DNA of 64,000 nt, from positions 27,450,800 to 27,514,799 of the forward strand of contig OX457071.1 in the NCBI GenBank assembly GCA_949752795.1. Reading direction: 5' to 3'. Of this stretch, positions 1 to 11,174 are shown one piece after another. This stretch comes from Hyperoodon ampullatus (taxonomy: Eukaryota; Chordata; Mammalia; Artiodactyla; Ziphiidae). Every line of letters starts with the position of its first letter. Positions within the stretch are counted from its first letter, which is position 1. The notes beneath the pieces are model-generated. The model saw nothing but the letters and a program-made list of their open reading frames with translations, was not told where the DNA came from and did no database searches. The position numbers were made by a program, and so were the translations under genes.

Positions 1-296
1 AGGGAAAAAATTAAAAGGTTCTAGATTTTAAAAAAAGAAAAGAAAAAAAGAATGACTTAAGTTTTGGTGTTTGGTTAGAGGAGAAGTCCTTCTGTGTAAA
101 AGTCCAGACAGAAAACACTTGAAATTTTGTGGAGCATTTCAATATTTCTACTATTCAACTCTGCCAAAGCTATGAGGGCTTGGCTGAACTACAATGAAAC
201 TTTGGTCTGAGGGCGGTATATCCTGATTTTTCTTGGACACATAGGAAGAAATACACTTTATTCTTAAAATGTAATGTCAGTTAGAAAAGTACATAC

Positions 297-335
297 ATCT
301 TTGTCTCTTCTGGTGACCGAAACGTGGACATGTTT
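297..335 (-). CDS. SCEL: SCEL sixth coding exon (39 nt micro-exon)
   Basis: A strong acceptor, TTCTTTTTTTCTTACCAG|A, is followed 39 nt later by donor AT|GTATGT. The exon encodes residues 121-132, NMSTFRSPEETK, between a split Arg codon and an AT that needs one base from the next exon outside the window. The human protein has a related MSMFRSLEVTK segment here. This exon is the most diverged of the set, and its identity rests on order, phase, splice sites and partial similarity together. Confidence 0.85.
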
Positions 336-938
336 CTGGTAAGAAAAAAAGAAGGCAAAGTTTGAGCAGCAACAAAGAATGAATTCTTGCATCAATTTGC
401 AATTGTCCATGAATTTAGAGTTATTATTATTAAAAGTTAACATTATTTGCGAGAAAGAAAAAGAAAGCATCAGCATTTGAACAAATTTGAAAAGTTGATC
501 TCATGATTTTTTTACCTTTTGTGTATTAGATTCCAAAAGAAATTTTTTTTCTTTAGAAAATTCATTATCTTTTAAGCCCCGTGTTTTTGTTTGCTGGGTT
601 CAGTAATTTTCTTTAACAGTAGGAATGTAAATTGACGTTTACATGTATTTCATAATCTTGCCACCAGGATAACTTAAACAGAAACATAAATGTGGTAAGA
701 ATGATTGCCTGAAGCAATGAACTCTCTTGATTTTGAAGCCAGAAGTAAGACTTTATTTTCCTTTAACCATGAGCAGGAGTAAAGTTTTTATGCCAGAATT
801 ATTTGTGAGAAAAAAAAATAGAGGATGAGAATTTACAGAAAGATATTAGGCAGGACTGAAGAATCCTACTTAATATCAAGTAAATAAGTAACACTTAGAA
901 AAATATTGTATTACTTGAGCCTTTCCCAAAGTTAGTAC
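336..938 (-). other. SCEL: SCEL intron between fifth and sixth coding exons
   Basis: An AT-rich intron of about 0.6 kb with several A and T runs. I recognise no repeat family and no additional exon in it. Confidence 0.7.
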
Positions 939-1007
939 CTATTGGTTTGTCGGTTATCCAGGGTATTGGCCTTATATGTTTTAGCAGCATCATTTCTGTC
1001 TGAGATC
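939..1007 (-). CDS. SCEL: SCEL fifth coding exon
   Basis: This 69-nt exon encodes residues 98-119, beginning ISDRNDAAKTYKANTLDN, which is almost identical to the human block. The donor is AG|GTACTA. The acceptor is ATAAAG|G and is the weakest of the six: the pyrimidine stretch TTGTCTTATTTCTTT is followed by ATAAAG. The exon is symmetric, with phase 2 at both ends. The intron upstream in the transcript (1008-6485) carries a SINE in each orientation plus several older repeats. Confidence 0.95.
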
Positions 1008-1439
1008 CTTTATAAAGAAATAAGACAAAAGTCTGGATGAACATTTAGATTATTAAACTCCCTTCAGACCTCGTTCTTGCTATAATCACTTCAGAACAGA
1101 AACTTTCTCTGGTAAAAACAATTGCTTTTCAGGTGTTACATGTTAGAAAATTTTGCAATTAAAAAGAAAAGCTACAACAAAATCTATTTATGAGGCTATT
1201 TTGATACAGTTCGCAACTTTTAAAGTTTATGTTTTTCAACTAGCCTTTCTGACTCATTTGAGCATTTAACTCATTAACTATTTCATATTCATTGTTGTTT
1301 AATAATATATCTAGCCAATGACAGTACTTTCTATGTCACTAAAAGGAATCAATGGAAGACTTAAGCAATTTTTAAAAAATGTTTTGTGGCATAGACAATG
1401 CTATATGCTTGTCAAACTCTTTTTTTCCTCCTGGGCACA

Positions 1440-1836
1440 CAGGAAGACCATATTTTGCAATCTTCATTACAATTAAGGTGGGACCATATGATTGCATTCT
1501 AAACTAAAGAGTGTGGGCAGAAATACTATTCATGACTCCCAAACCCATCATAAAACCTCTTGTGTGATCCTCCATGCTCTTTCTTCCCCTTCTGCTATGG
1601 CTTTGACGCCCATGGGTTGAAGATGGCAGCATTAAAACCTAGGAAAGAACCTAGGTCCCTGAGTCCTTCCATGGAACAGGGTCGTCCCCTAATTTTCCAG
1701 CCAATCACTTTGGACTCTGAGGGGAGTGAGCAGTCATCTTCTATCGGGCTAACCGACCAAGATTCGGAGGCAGGAGAAGGAACTTGTTACAAGAGTTGCT
1801 CTACCCTGGCAAATTTGCTTACACTGACTAACACAT
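1440..1836 (+). repeat. Ancient LTR-like mammalian interspersed repeat (unnamed)
   Basis: The passage around 1565-1625 (gatcctccatgctctttct, then ccccttctgctatgg) and the end near ctaccctggc resemble an old, widely dispersed mammalian repeat that I know from other genomes but cannot name safely. A 94-codon open frame over 1560-1844 lies inside it and is not a gene. It sits in the 5.5-kb SCEL intron. Confidence 0.4.
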
Positions 1837-1869
1837 TTTGTTAATAGGCCCTGTGGACCATCAGAGGTT

Positions 1870-2078
1870 GTTTTTTTTTTTTTTTTTTGCGGTACGCGGG
1901 CCTCTCACTGTTGTGGCCTCTCCCCTTGCGGAGCACAGGCTCCAGACGCGCAGGCTCAGTGCCATGGCTCACGGGCCCAGCCGCTCTGCAGCATGTGGGA
2001 TCTTCCCAGACCGGGGCACGAACCCTTGTCCCCTGCATCGGCAGGCGGACTCCCAACCACTGCGCCACCAGGGAAGCC
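1870..2078 (-). mobile_element. CHR SINE (tRNA-derived), reverse orientation
   Basis: This is a full-length short-form CHR element. The poly-T at 1871-1888 is the reversed tail and the head ends at the gggaagccc near 2078. The 12-bp target duplication ccatcagaggtt is perfect at 1858-1869 and 2079-2090. The insertion is on the same strand as SCEL. Confidence 0.95.
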
Positions 2079-2090
2079 CCATCAGAGGTT

Positions 2091-3185
2091 TTAAACCCTC
2101 TAAACTCAGGTCTCCACCAGGAGGGTAGTTCTGGAAAAGGTGTGTTTGTCTGTCCTTCGGGTCCTAAGACAAGCTAGGAGTCCTGTAGTCTGCAGGCCAG
2201 AGATGGGTCTCACAACCACAGCCCTGTTCTGTCCCTTCCTGCCAGGAAGCACACACCGGATAGGAAAGCTTTTCCTGAGACGGGGGGCTGTCTTCTGGAG
2301 CATTCTGCAGGCTTGCACAAAGCTAGGATGTGGCAAAATTAGGCTCCAGAAAACAAAAGATCAGCAAGCTTCTTCTGTTGATCCCATACTATGGGTCTAC
2401 TATAACTTTCTCTAAACTTTCACTTTTATCATCCACTTTAGTACAGGGCTTTATAAACTGTTCCTGGGAAGGACACTAACCTTGCCTTGTTCTAAAAAAA
2501 CAATTCATGATAGAATAATATGGCTTAATTGTCATAGCTTTAAAATGATTTCAACTCCTAGATGTCACTTTGACATTGGGTAAATAACCCTAATCGTTAA
2601 AATTCTACGAGTCAACCCCAAATAGTTTCTGTTTATGGTACGTAATGCCACAAACTGATAACTCTTGAATGTAAAAAGGAAGAAAGGTTGGAATCCTCCA
2701 GAGCTCCGTATTCTCAATAGACTGTTCACAATACAGGTATTATCTTGTACAGAATGAATCCAAGTATTAAAAACCCATGATGATCTCTCAGGTGATCATT
2801 AGGCCAAAGACTATAAGTAAATTCCCTGTACTAATTGCTACTGAGCCTCTGATGTGTTTATATTTAAAGAGCTCTGCAGGAAACCACTGTGAATACCATA
2901 AGATGTCAGGTAATCCTAAATCTTAAATCTTAAATGTTCTGCGGAAACTACTGAGCGTTTATAGCTGTCTGTGAGGTCCTCATATAAGATAATCTTGGGA
3001 AATTGCTACTCGGGTACAGGGAAAATGACAATCTATCTAAAGAAAACAGAGCGTTAATTTCAAACACCTTCAAGGTTTAAATAAAGGAGAGTTCTGAGGT
3101 TACAGTTAAATGAAGTTAATCAAAATTCTACTGTGTTGATCTATGTGGGCAATACTGCACATAATAATAAAAATAGCTACCTACT
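2091..3185. other. Intronic stretch, nothing recognised
   Basis: Unique-looking sequence inside the SCEL intron. Open frames near 2106-2415 have no recognisable motif and no splice signals in agreement with the gene. Confidence 0.6.
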
Positions 3186-3189
3186 ACTC

Positions 3190-3345
3190 TTTGCCACTTA
3201 ACTTATACAATTTCCTCTACTCTTCAGAACATCCCTACAAGGTAGGTGTAATTATTTTCGCTTTATAGATGAAGAAATGGAGTCTCAGAGAAGGTGGGTG
3301 GCTTTCTCTTGGCCACACAGCCGGGAAGTAGTCTGTCTCCAAAGT
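3190..3345 (-). repeat. MIR element, reverse orientation
   Basis: The order is the reversed MIR core and tail: a segment like catccctacaaggtaggt, then gatgaagaaatggagtctca, then ccacacagcc. It is old and divergent. Confidence 0.75.
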
Positions 3346-4237
3346 CTTCCCAGTAGGCCCCAATGTCGTACACCTGGTTCTGTAGTGTAATTGTTCCAAC
3401 ACTCATAATCAACATGTCTTTCTTCAGTTGTTATTTTTCACCTCCACTACCTCTTTCACTCCACTAGGGGAATCAGTGTCTAAACAATATTGGAGAGAAC
3501 TCTAAACCATCATTCCAATGCATTCATCAATTTCTTATTACTTAGGGAGATTAACTTTGTACTTCTCTTAGAAACTAATTTTCTGCCAAGTTGTGATATG
3601 AGATTAATAGGAGTCAGTCTTAGAGACAGGAAATACCTAAACAATATAACTAGCAGCAGGATCCAAACAACCAAAGGAAAAGTAACACTTCCATAACCGA
3701 ACGCTAGAGGGCTCCTTAACCTAGGTTTTCCAAATTAGTCAAGAAACCACCTTCAGGGTTTGCGCCATAGTGTATGCATGTACACAATTATTTACTTATA
3801 TTTCTTTAGAACACTTCATATTTTTACCAACAGATGTATACGTTAAAAGGGAACTCTCCGAATGTAAAGTCAGTACTTTTCTCCTACTCATTTATTATAT
3901 GTGTTAGTATTGAAATGGCACACATACTCACACACATGATACATTTGATCATCTACCTCCCAAAATTATTTCACCTCTTGCACTTGGAGTGGCCTGCATG
4001 ATAGGAGTCTGACTCCTGTTATGAGGGCTTGCCTTTCTTTACAGACTCCTGTGTTCTCTCCCTCACATCTGTTCCCACACTTACAGAGATGGAGCTCACT
4101 CATGGGAGACAGACATGACCTGCGGAAGGACCTGACCAGGATACTTCTTCCAAACATGAGCCCCTAAACCTCTGTGTAAATAAAGCAGGGAATCTCTGGC
4201 CTCATTTTCTAGTTTACAAAATGAAGGTTTGGGCTAG
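3346..4237. other. Intronic stretch, nothing recognised
   Basis: Moderately AT-rich DNA with no repeat or exon I can name. Confidence 0.5.
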
Positions 4238-4421
4238 GTTGGTGGCTCTGAATTTTGGCTGCACATCAGCATCCCTTCCTAAGCTTTAAAAAATGTCCGA
4301 GTCCTACCTCAGACTAATTAAATTAGAATTTGGGGGATGACAGCTGGTGGGACCAAGTTATCAGCAGAGTTAAAAAGCTCTCTAGGTAATTCTAATTTGT
4401 CGCTGAGGCTGAGAATGACTC
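4238..4421 (+). mobile_element. Old hAT-Charlie nonautonomous DNA transposon (MER20-like)
   Basis: It starts with ggtggctctgaattttggct and ends with gctgagaatgact. These are degenerate forms of the CAGTGGTTCTCAA-type inverted ends. Internal features include the cacatcagcatccc and gtaattctaatttg blocks. It is strongly diverged and I could not confirm a target duplication. Confidence 0.65.
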
Positions 4422-4429
4422 AATTAGCT

Positions 4430-5743
4430 TGCCTGTGAGGCCTGGTCTAGTGTATCTCTAAGTTCCAAGGCTCTATCTTGACTGGCCTGATAAAAGCTTT
4501 CAGACACACAGCCTACAAAGGCTTAGGTCTCCCACATGTTTACCTTTCTTGAGACATAATTATCTCACTTGCAATTACATTCCTAGAAGTAGGGTTTCCG
4601 TCCTCAACTAGCAGTGTAATAGGACAGCCTGTGAGGCCGAGGTGAACGGGCAGAGGTATTAGGACTCCTCTCACAAACTGATTTCTGTCACGGTTGTTAA
4701 TTACAAGAGAGAAGTCGCCTCCTTAGGGATACCAGGGCTGATTGTCTGCTATTCCGGAGATTGACTTAAAAAGCTATGAAGAAACTACTGTTGTTCCAAG
4801 ACTGCTGGTTTTCAAGGCTACCATGGAGCTGGGGAGAGGAATAGGTGAACAGGAAGCTTTAAAATGTGGCAATTCGTGCCGTTCTTACTGACAGCCAACT
4901 CTTTTTCTTGAATAAACACTTAGCTAATTGTTTCAAGCCTTTGGTTAATTTCCAGAGTTCTGAAAAAGTTGATTTTGACAGTTTTTTCCAGTGTTAATAC
5001 TTTTCTGGAGGAGTGGATTTTTGGAGGTCCTTACTCTGCCGTTTGGAAGTACTTCTCTCTTATTTGCAGAGTTCTTTATAAACTCTGGATACAAGTGTGT
5101 TTTTTTAAAATCAGATATATGATTTGCAAATATTTTCTCCTTGTCTTTGGTTTGATTTTTATCTCTTAACAGTATCTTTCAAAAAGTAGAGACTATTAAT
5201 TTTGATGGATTTCAATAAATCAATTAAATTATTTTTTAAAAAAGCTATGAAGAGTGCAGAAGTGCATGCATTTGCTGTATTAATTGGCACAGGCATGGTG
5301 TGAATATAGAATCTATTAGATGCCATAAGTTTCAACATATGTGCTTCAATTGTAGCGGGTGGCATGTTTGTCTCCAAAAGCAGCACATCTTTAGCTATAG
5401 GGAGTGGCTTCAACTATAAATGGCTTCAGGTACTCACTATGTCTAGATTCCAAATAACATGTTAACTTTGTTCTTTACTTATGCCTAATAAGCACCTCTA
5501 CCAAATATAAAATTAAAATGTGACTTTTAGCATTTACACTTCAACTTGAATGGATAGTCCTCAATTTTCTATATAGGGATGAGCCCTTCTTTTCCCTCTG
5601 TCTAAGACTGAGCCAATAACAGGCTCAGCCAATGACTCATTCCACAGCCATATGGTGACTCCACTGCCGAAAGAGTAGTTGCACTTTCTAAAGTAAAGAG
5701 CTAATGTCTTTATCCTAGAGCAGATCAAAACTACTGTATTATT
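4430..5743. other. Intronic stretch, nothing recognised
   Basis: AT-rich sequence with no confident repeat. Short open frames at 4969-5169 and 5159-5413 lack any family signature. Confidence 0.5.
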
Positions 5744-5757
5744 AAAATGTACAGTCT

Positions 5758-6067
5758 TGGGGCTTCCCTGGTGGCGCAGTGGTTGAGAGTCTGCCTGCTA
5801 ATGCAGGGGACACAGGTTCGAGCCCTGGTCTGGGAGGATCCTACGTGCCGCGGAGCGGCTACACCCGTGAGCCACAGCTACTGAGCCTGCGTGTCTGGAG
5901 CCTGTGCTCCGCAACGGGGGAGGCCGCGATGGTGGGAGGCCCGCGCACCGCGATGAAGAGTGGCCCCCGCTTGCCACAGCTGGAGAAAGCCCTCGCACAG
6001 AAACGAAGACCCAACACAGCAAAAATAAATAAATTAATTAAACTCCTACCCCCAACATAAAAAAAAA
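5758..6067 (+). mobile_element. CHR SINE, long (CHR-2-like) form
   Basis: The element has the CHR head at 5760, an extended body with the aacgaagacccaacacagc block and an AATAAATTAATT tail. The 14-bp target duplication aaaatgtacagtct occurs at 5744-5757 and about 6068-6081. It lies in the intron between the fourth and fifth SCEL coding exons. Confidence 0.93.
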
Positions 6068-6485
6068 AAAATGTACAGTCTCTCCATAAGGTAATTATAC
6101 AGAAACTGCTGTTTCTCTGCCTCTGGGATGGAAAGACCAAAGTTAGAACAAGAACTGGCTACTCACACACACAAAAACTATATTCTCCATTTAAAGTTGA
6201 ACCGACCACATGCAGTGCTCACCCCACCTATATTCAAACCAGTTTCTTCAGAATTCTTCCTATTGATCTACTACTAGCAAGATTTTAGGAAAATGGCATA
6301 TCAAGTCAAGATTTTGTGAGTTTTGAAGAAGAAGATAATTCAACCTTTATAGTCCTTCTGTCCCTGGAGATAAAATATCATGGTTCAAAACTTACTTTGG
6401 TAAACATTTAAATGTCTCATGCTTTATAAGAAACTGGATTTAACATATGTTATGCATTCCGCTTGCGTGGTTCAAAACACCTTAC

Positions 6486-6554
6486 CTGTCCAAAGTGTCA
6501 TCAGATCTGTACAAACTGATTGTGGCTTTTGGATCATCCCTCTCATTTGTTTTC
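6486..6554 (-). CDS. SCEL: SCEL fourth coding exon
   Basis: This 69-nt exon has acceptor TTTTTTGCTACAG|G and donor CAG|GTAAGG, a near-perfect consensus. It encodes residues 75-96, which end in KATISLYRSDDTLD. The motif KATIS-x-Y-x-SDDTLDR is characteristic of the sciellin N-terminus. Both boundaries split an Arg codon after its second base, so the exon is symmetric. The neighbouring exons end and begin in the same phase, which supports this order. Confidence 0.96.
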
Positions 6555-7004
6555 CTGTAGCAAAAAATAATTATAGAAAGATCAAATAAATTACAAAAAA
6601 TAGTTATAAAACTTATCATGGATTTGGTAAAATTTTGTCCTATTCGGGTAGGAGATTTACACGTCACAGTTTTGGTGTACCGAAATCTTCCCAGGCTTTG
6701 ACTTGGATAGGATAAAATATAGCAAACCCTATTCCCCATGCTAATAAAATAATTCTTCTCTAGGTCCAATTATTCTAATACAATGTAACAAATTCAAATT
6801 GGTGATAAGGATATGTAAAACAAGTAACACAACATGCAAAATGGTTAATAACTAATATGTAGTGTTTTCAATGTTGTTGATTTTTACATAATAGGAACTC
6901 AGTCCCTTATAATCAGCTATATTTTGTTTGCAGTTTCAGCAGAGCCATAAGCCAGCACAACAGCTACATACAAGTTGCTTCATTATAAGTTCAGCACCGT
7001 GGAC

Positions 7005-7280
7005 AGGGTTGAGAGAAGAGACCTTGCTGGCAGAAAAGAGGGAGGGAGAGAGAAGAAAAAAAGGAAAAGAGAGAAACAGGAGACACTGGAAAGAAATGAA
7101 AAGAAGACAGTGGGTGAATAGAGAAAGGATGGATGGGAAGGATAGGAGAAGAGAGGGGAGACCAGGAGAAGAAGGGAGAGGAGAGACAGAGGCAGAGAGT
7201 TAAGGTGGACAGATTAGTAGGAAAAAAAAGGAGTGGGGAGAAGACGAGAAAATAAGGGAAAAGAAGATAGAAGGCCCAAG
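7005..7280 (+). repeat. Purine-rich (GA/AG) tract
   Basis: About 275 bp of almost pure A and G on the plus strand with only scattered pyrimidines. It gives a spurious Arg/Glu/Lys-rich open frame at 6928-7203. It lies in the SCEL intron and is pyrimidine-rich in the transcript sense. Confidence 0.85.
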
Positions 7281-7334
7281 AGTAGGAACGATGATCATCA
7301 AAGCAGTGGAGATAACTTGATCAGACAGATCAAT

Positions 7335-7338
<4 letters not shown>

Positions 7339-7366
<28 letters not shown>
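7339..7366 (+). repeat. Poly-A run of 28
   Basis: An uninterrupted A run following the purine-rich block. It could be the tail of a decayed retrocopy, but I find no matching target duplication. Confidence 0.9.
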
Positions 7367-7377
7367 GCCTGTTTAAT

Positions 7378-7427
7378 GCTTTATGTGATACAGGGAAAGC
7401 AAGCTTTATGTGATACAGGGAAAGCAA
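7378..7427 (+). repeat. Exact 25-bp tandem duplication
   Basis: The unit, from gctttatgtg to ggaaagcaa, occurs at 7378-7402 and again without a mismatch at 7403-7427. The perfect match implies a recent duplication. Confidence 0.97.
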
Positions 7428-7559
7428 GCTCTTTGGAGAATTATACCATGATTCACAGTTTGCATTTCAAAGCATCACTTGAAGCTGACAGATCAAACAT
7501 ATTGAATCAGAAAAAGTACTAAAACTATACAATTTAACATGTAATTTTTAACTTGATGT

Positions 7560-7862
7560 AGTATATCTTTATTAAGCAAATATTTGAAGGTAAACGATAT
7601 ACTGTGCTGATGACTGTGAGGAAGTCGAGAATGAATTATCTGTAACCCCTACACACATAGAGCTAGAGGGACAAATCAGACATACGTCCAAGTGCAACAA
7701 GTGGTCAGTGTCGTAGAAAAGGTTCAGGTCAAGTGCAAGGAAGTTTGAAGCTGAGAAAGCTTATTTGTAGAGGTGGGGATCACAGAAGGCTTTCAGGATG
7801 AGGTGCAGGTGGAGCTGGATCTTGGAGGATAAATAGACATGAACAAACAGAGGTATAAGGAA
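7560..7862 (+). repeat. Ancient mammalian interspersed repeat (family not assigned)
   Basis: The order of blocks is aagcaaatatttgaagg, then gatactgtgctgatgactgtg, then cacagaaggctttcagga and ggagctggatcttgga. This follows an old dispersed repeat common in mammalian introns. I cannot name the family with confidence. Confidence 0.4.
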
Positions 7863-8044
7863 TAGTGTCAGTTAAAGCAAGAATAAGGTTAAAAAAAGCC
7901 TAATGCAATTCCCCACATGTTTAAAGAAACTCAGAGTGAAATCATAGTGTGGTTCACCAGCAGGTGTAATACATGAGTGCAGATAGGTGCTGCAGGGCCA
8001 CCTGACTCCCTTCCAGAAAACAGCCCCTTTTGCAGATGCTAATG

Positions 8045-8235
8045 TTTTATGTCTCATTAGCAGCTTTATTCTTCCAGGCACTTATCACCACATGACATAT
8101 TATATTGTGTTTGTTTATTTTCAGTCTCTCCCTCCACCACCTTCAACTAGGAAGCAAGTTATATGAAAGCAGGGATTTTGTTTTGTCCCCAGACTTTAGA
8201 ATAGTGACTGGCTCACATAGGGCATCTCCACAGGT
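8045..8235 (+). repeat. L2 LINE 3' fragment
   Basis: It has the typical L2 3' order: cacttatcaccacatgacat, then gaaagcagggattttgt, then an agtgactggctcacatag ending. Confidence 0.75.
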
Positions 8236-8389
8236 ACTATTTTTGCCTTCTGCTTCATGTGACATGTTTTAATGATCAGGCAGAGGAAGGACAGTAAAAT
8301 GTCCTAGTTTGTGTGCACTATGAAGCTTGTTTTCTAGGGTGATGAGACTTATTATTTATTTTCCTTTTCCTTTGTTTTCAGTCTCTGCT

Positions 8390-8705
8390 CGTGTGGCACT
8401 CTTGGACATATCATTGCTTCTGCTGGAAGCGCCTCTTAACGACCACATCCTCAGTGGGGTCTCCCACTCATTCAGGCAAAGTTAGCCACTCCCTCTCCTC
8501 CTTCCCATAGCACCGGCACACACTTCCACAAGCACTTTCCATGGTAAATTTGAGTATTTGTGCTTATGTATTCATCTTTTTCCATGAAATGTGAGAGTTC
8601 CTTAAGGTCAAGGCCGGTGTCTTATGCATCTTTGTGTTCCCAGCACCTGGCACAATGTCAGCACACAGTAGGTGCTCCAACGTGGTACTGGGTGAACATC
8701 AAAGT
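8390..8705 (+). repeat. L2 LINE 3' fragment (second)
   Basis: Another L2 tail with ccttaaggtcaaggccggtg, cagcacctggcacaatgtca and cacagtaggtgctcc. It may be a second copy or a continuation of the neighbouring fragment. Confidence 0.7.
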
Positions 8706-8709
8706 GGAC

Positions 8710-10080
8710 ACAGCCTCTGCAAAAGGGTGGAAAAGTGTCACATGGGCATCCATTTGAGCAAATGCAAGGAGATAAATAACCTACACTACCTTTTAGGAAG
8801 ATGTCGTTTGAGACGCAAGTCAAGGGGTCAAAGGGGAAACGTCTCAGGCTTGCAGATTTTTGTTACTTAGGATAAAAGCTCGATGTGCTTTAGCGAAAAT
8901 GCTGTCCAGTAACAGGAAGGGTTCAGGTAACCAATAGAGTTTAAAATATAAAGTAAGCATAGACGGCATTAAGGTCCCATTATTCTGAAACACACTAAGA
9001 GCATGAAGCTTAGTTTGCCTGGTCACACTTTACAACAAGAATGTTTGTTCTTTAATAGTTGCAGAGAAAGGCAAATAAAATGAAGGGGGCATTTTTCACT
9101 GGTGCCTGGATTCAGATGATTAGGTTCCCTTTGTTTGGTGAGTTGAGGGCCAACAGAGAACAAGGATGTAAGCTTCAAAATCATGAAGACCAAGGAGAGG
9201 GCATGGAGAGAGCCTGCCAAATCACAGAACAGTCAATTGGATGAGCTAAGGCTGGAAACCCAAAAACCAATCAGATACTTGTGTAGAGGGGGGTAAACTC
9301 AGGACCCCGAGAACACATCAAAATTATGAACAATTTTTAAATGGTTCAGAAAAATTCACAGATAAAAATTCCAAAATAGACATATTCCAAGTGTCTACTT
9401 AACTTTTTAAAGTCCCCACCATGAAAGACAATCACTAAGTATGTCTTGGTGGAAGACACTGGCTACTGGACCAGATAAAACTTGTGTCTGAGAAATAGTT
9501 AAGTTCTTCTGATGGGTGTGGTTGTTTGTATGTGTGTCACTGTAAATGTACTTTAGTAAGAATATTATGTATTTATTTCATCAATATTAGATTATTTACA
9601 TCATTGCGCTTATGAGTTTTGTTTGAATTTTCCTACTAATTTGCATTTGTCACTCTATTTGCCATTGAGTATCATTTACTGGTTTTCCACAAGCCTAGGA
9701 GTTTTTGAAAAGAAATGTACTGTCCCATAAAGCAAGTGAACCTAGCTGTTGTTTTGCTTTTATGGTTCCTTTCTCTAAGGCTCAGAAACATCCTATGTTT
9801 CTGTGGCAGCCCCTTCCCTTTCCTGTCAGGAGGGCCACCTTGGTAGGGTAGGCAGTGGATTGATTATTCTACACCTCCAAGCTGTATTCTGGAAGCATGA
9901 AGCTGGAAAATCACAGTTTGCCCTGTAAAGACCCCTGATGATATCACAGATTCTCCTTCACGTGCACAGAATGTCAGGGAAAGCCTGAGGCTAGCCACAA
10001 ATATTCAGCCTGTCTTGAACAAGTCTACTCTCAAAAATGACTGTCTTTGTGTTTCTGTTAATGAATAACTCATCTGGAAC
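8710..10080. other. Intronic stretch, nothing recognised
   Basis: No exon other than the SCEL exon at 10087-10146, and no confident repeat. Confidence 0.5.
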
Positions 10081-10086
10081 ACCCAC

Positions 10087-10146
10087 CTGTCTGAGGCATC
10101 ATGGGGGTTACGTCCATGGAGTACCACCCTACCATGATTTTCATCT
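10087..10146 (-). CDS. SCEL: SCEL third coding exon
   Basis: This 60-nt exon has acceptor TTTCTCTGCAG|A and donor CAG|GTGGGT. It encodes residues 55-73, DENHGRVVLHGRNPHDASD, flanked by split codons for Lys54 and Arg74. The human counterpart has Asp-Glu-Asn-Tyr-Gly-Arg-Val-Val-Leu in the same place. The exon starts and ends in the same phase, so skipping it would keep the frame. It is separated from the previous exon by an 8.8-kb intron, about 5.7 kb of which is one L1 insertion. No stop codon occurs in the gene frame. Confidence 0.95.
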
Positions 10147-11174
10147 CTGCAGAGAAAGAACAAAATCAAGTCACATGAGAAGTTATCACAGTATTTAGTA
10201 AGCATTAAATAAGGCAGACATGAAGGAGCTCACAATGTTTGGCAAGGTTAATTCATTTTACTTTGAGTGTAAAAACACAACGACGCATTTATTTTAACCA
10301 GCCACCACTTGAAAGAGCATGGTGAAAAGAAAAAAGGTTGTCAGTACAAATAAACATTATTCCAATTTACCCCATGAGATTTCCATGTGATTCAGCAATG
10401 GCATGAGTGTTTGTTGTTTGGCTTTTTGGTTTTGGGTTTTCTCCAGCAGTGTGGGAACATGCGGCCATCTACTTTGCATATATTAGAAAAGTCCTTTTCT
10501 GCAGGAAGGCAAACGTTTTTTCAAACGTGTTTTAAATTTAATTAGGCCCAGGCTACAGGTTCTTTGGTGGGGCTATTGGAGGACTCTGGAGGCCTCATGA
10601 CAAAGACTGCTTCCCAGACCTTCTGCTGTCACTGTCCTTGTCCCCATGGTGAGCCACAGCTGCCCCCCACCTCTGCAGGAGACCAACACTAGCAGGGTCT
10701 GGATGTTCTGGTCAGGGGTCAGCCTGAGCCTCTGAAGTGGAGAGCTGACGTCAGGACTTTGGTACACCAGAGACCTCCCGGCCTCTCGTAATATCAATTG
10801 ACGAGAGTTCTCCCTGAGATCTCCATCTCAATGCTAAGACTCAGCTCCACTCGACGACCACCAAGCTCCAGTGCTGGACATCCCATGCCAAACAACTAGC
10901 AAGACAGGAACACAACCTCACCTATTAGCAGAGAGGCTGCCTAAATCATAAGTTCACAGACACCACAAAACATACCACCAGATGTGGTCCTGTCCACCAG
11001 AAAGAAAAGATCCAGCCTCATCCATCAGAATACAGGCACCCATCCCCTTCACCACGAAGCCTACAAAACACATTGAACCAACCTTACCCACTGGGGTCAG
11101 ACACCAAAAACAACAGGAACTACGAACCTGCAGCCTGTGAAAAGGAGACTCCAAAACATAGTAAGTTAAGCAAA

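Noticed and set aside
1560..1844. 94-codon open frame with SSIGLTDQDSEAGEG
   Set aside because: It lies within an old dispersed repeat, is antisense to an intron of SCEL and has no splice or promoter support.
1838..2177. Overlapping open frames rich in Leu, Arg and Pro, repeated near 5779, 16372, 26874, 32213, 34140, 52256 and 55404
   Set aside because: They are translations of CHR SINE bodies in different frames. The same peptides recur at every SINE, which shows they are not genes.
7200..7367. Purine block plus poly-A as a processed pseudogene
   Set aside because: No target duplication and no recognisable coding sequence upstream of the A run.
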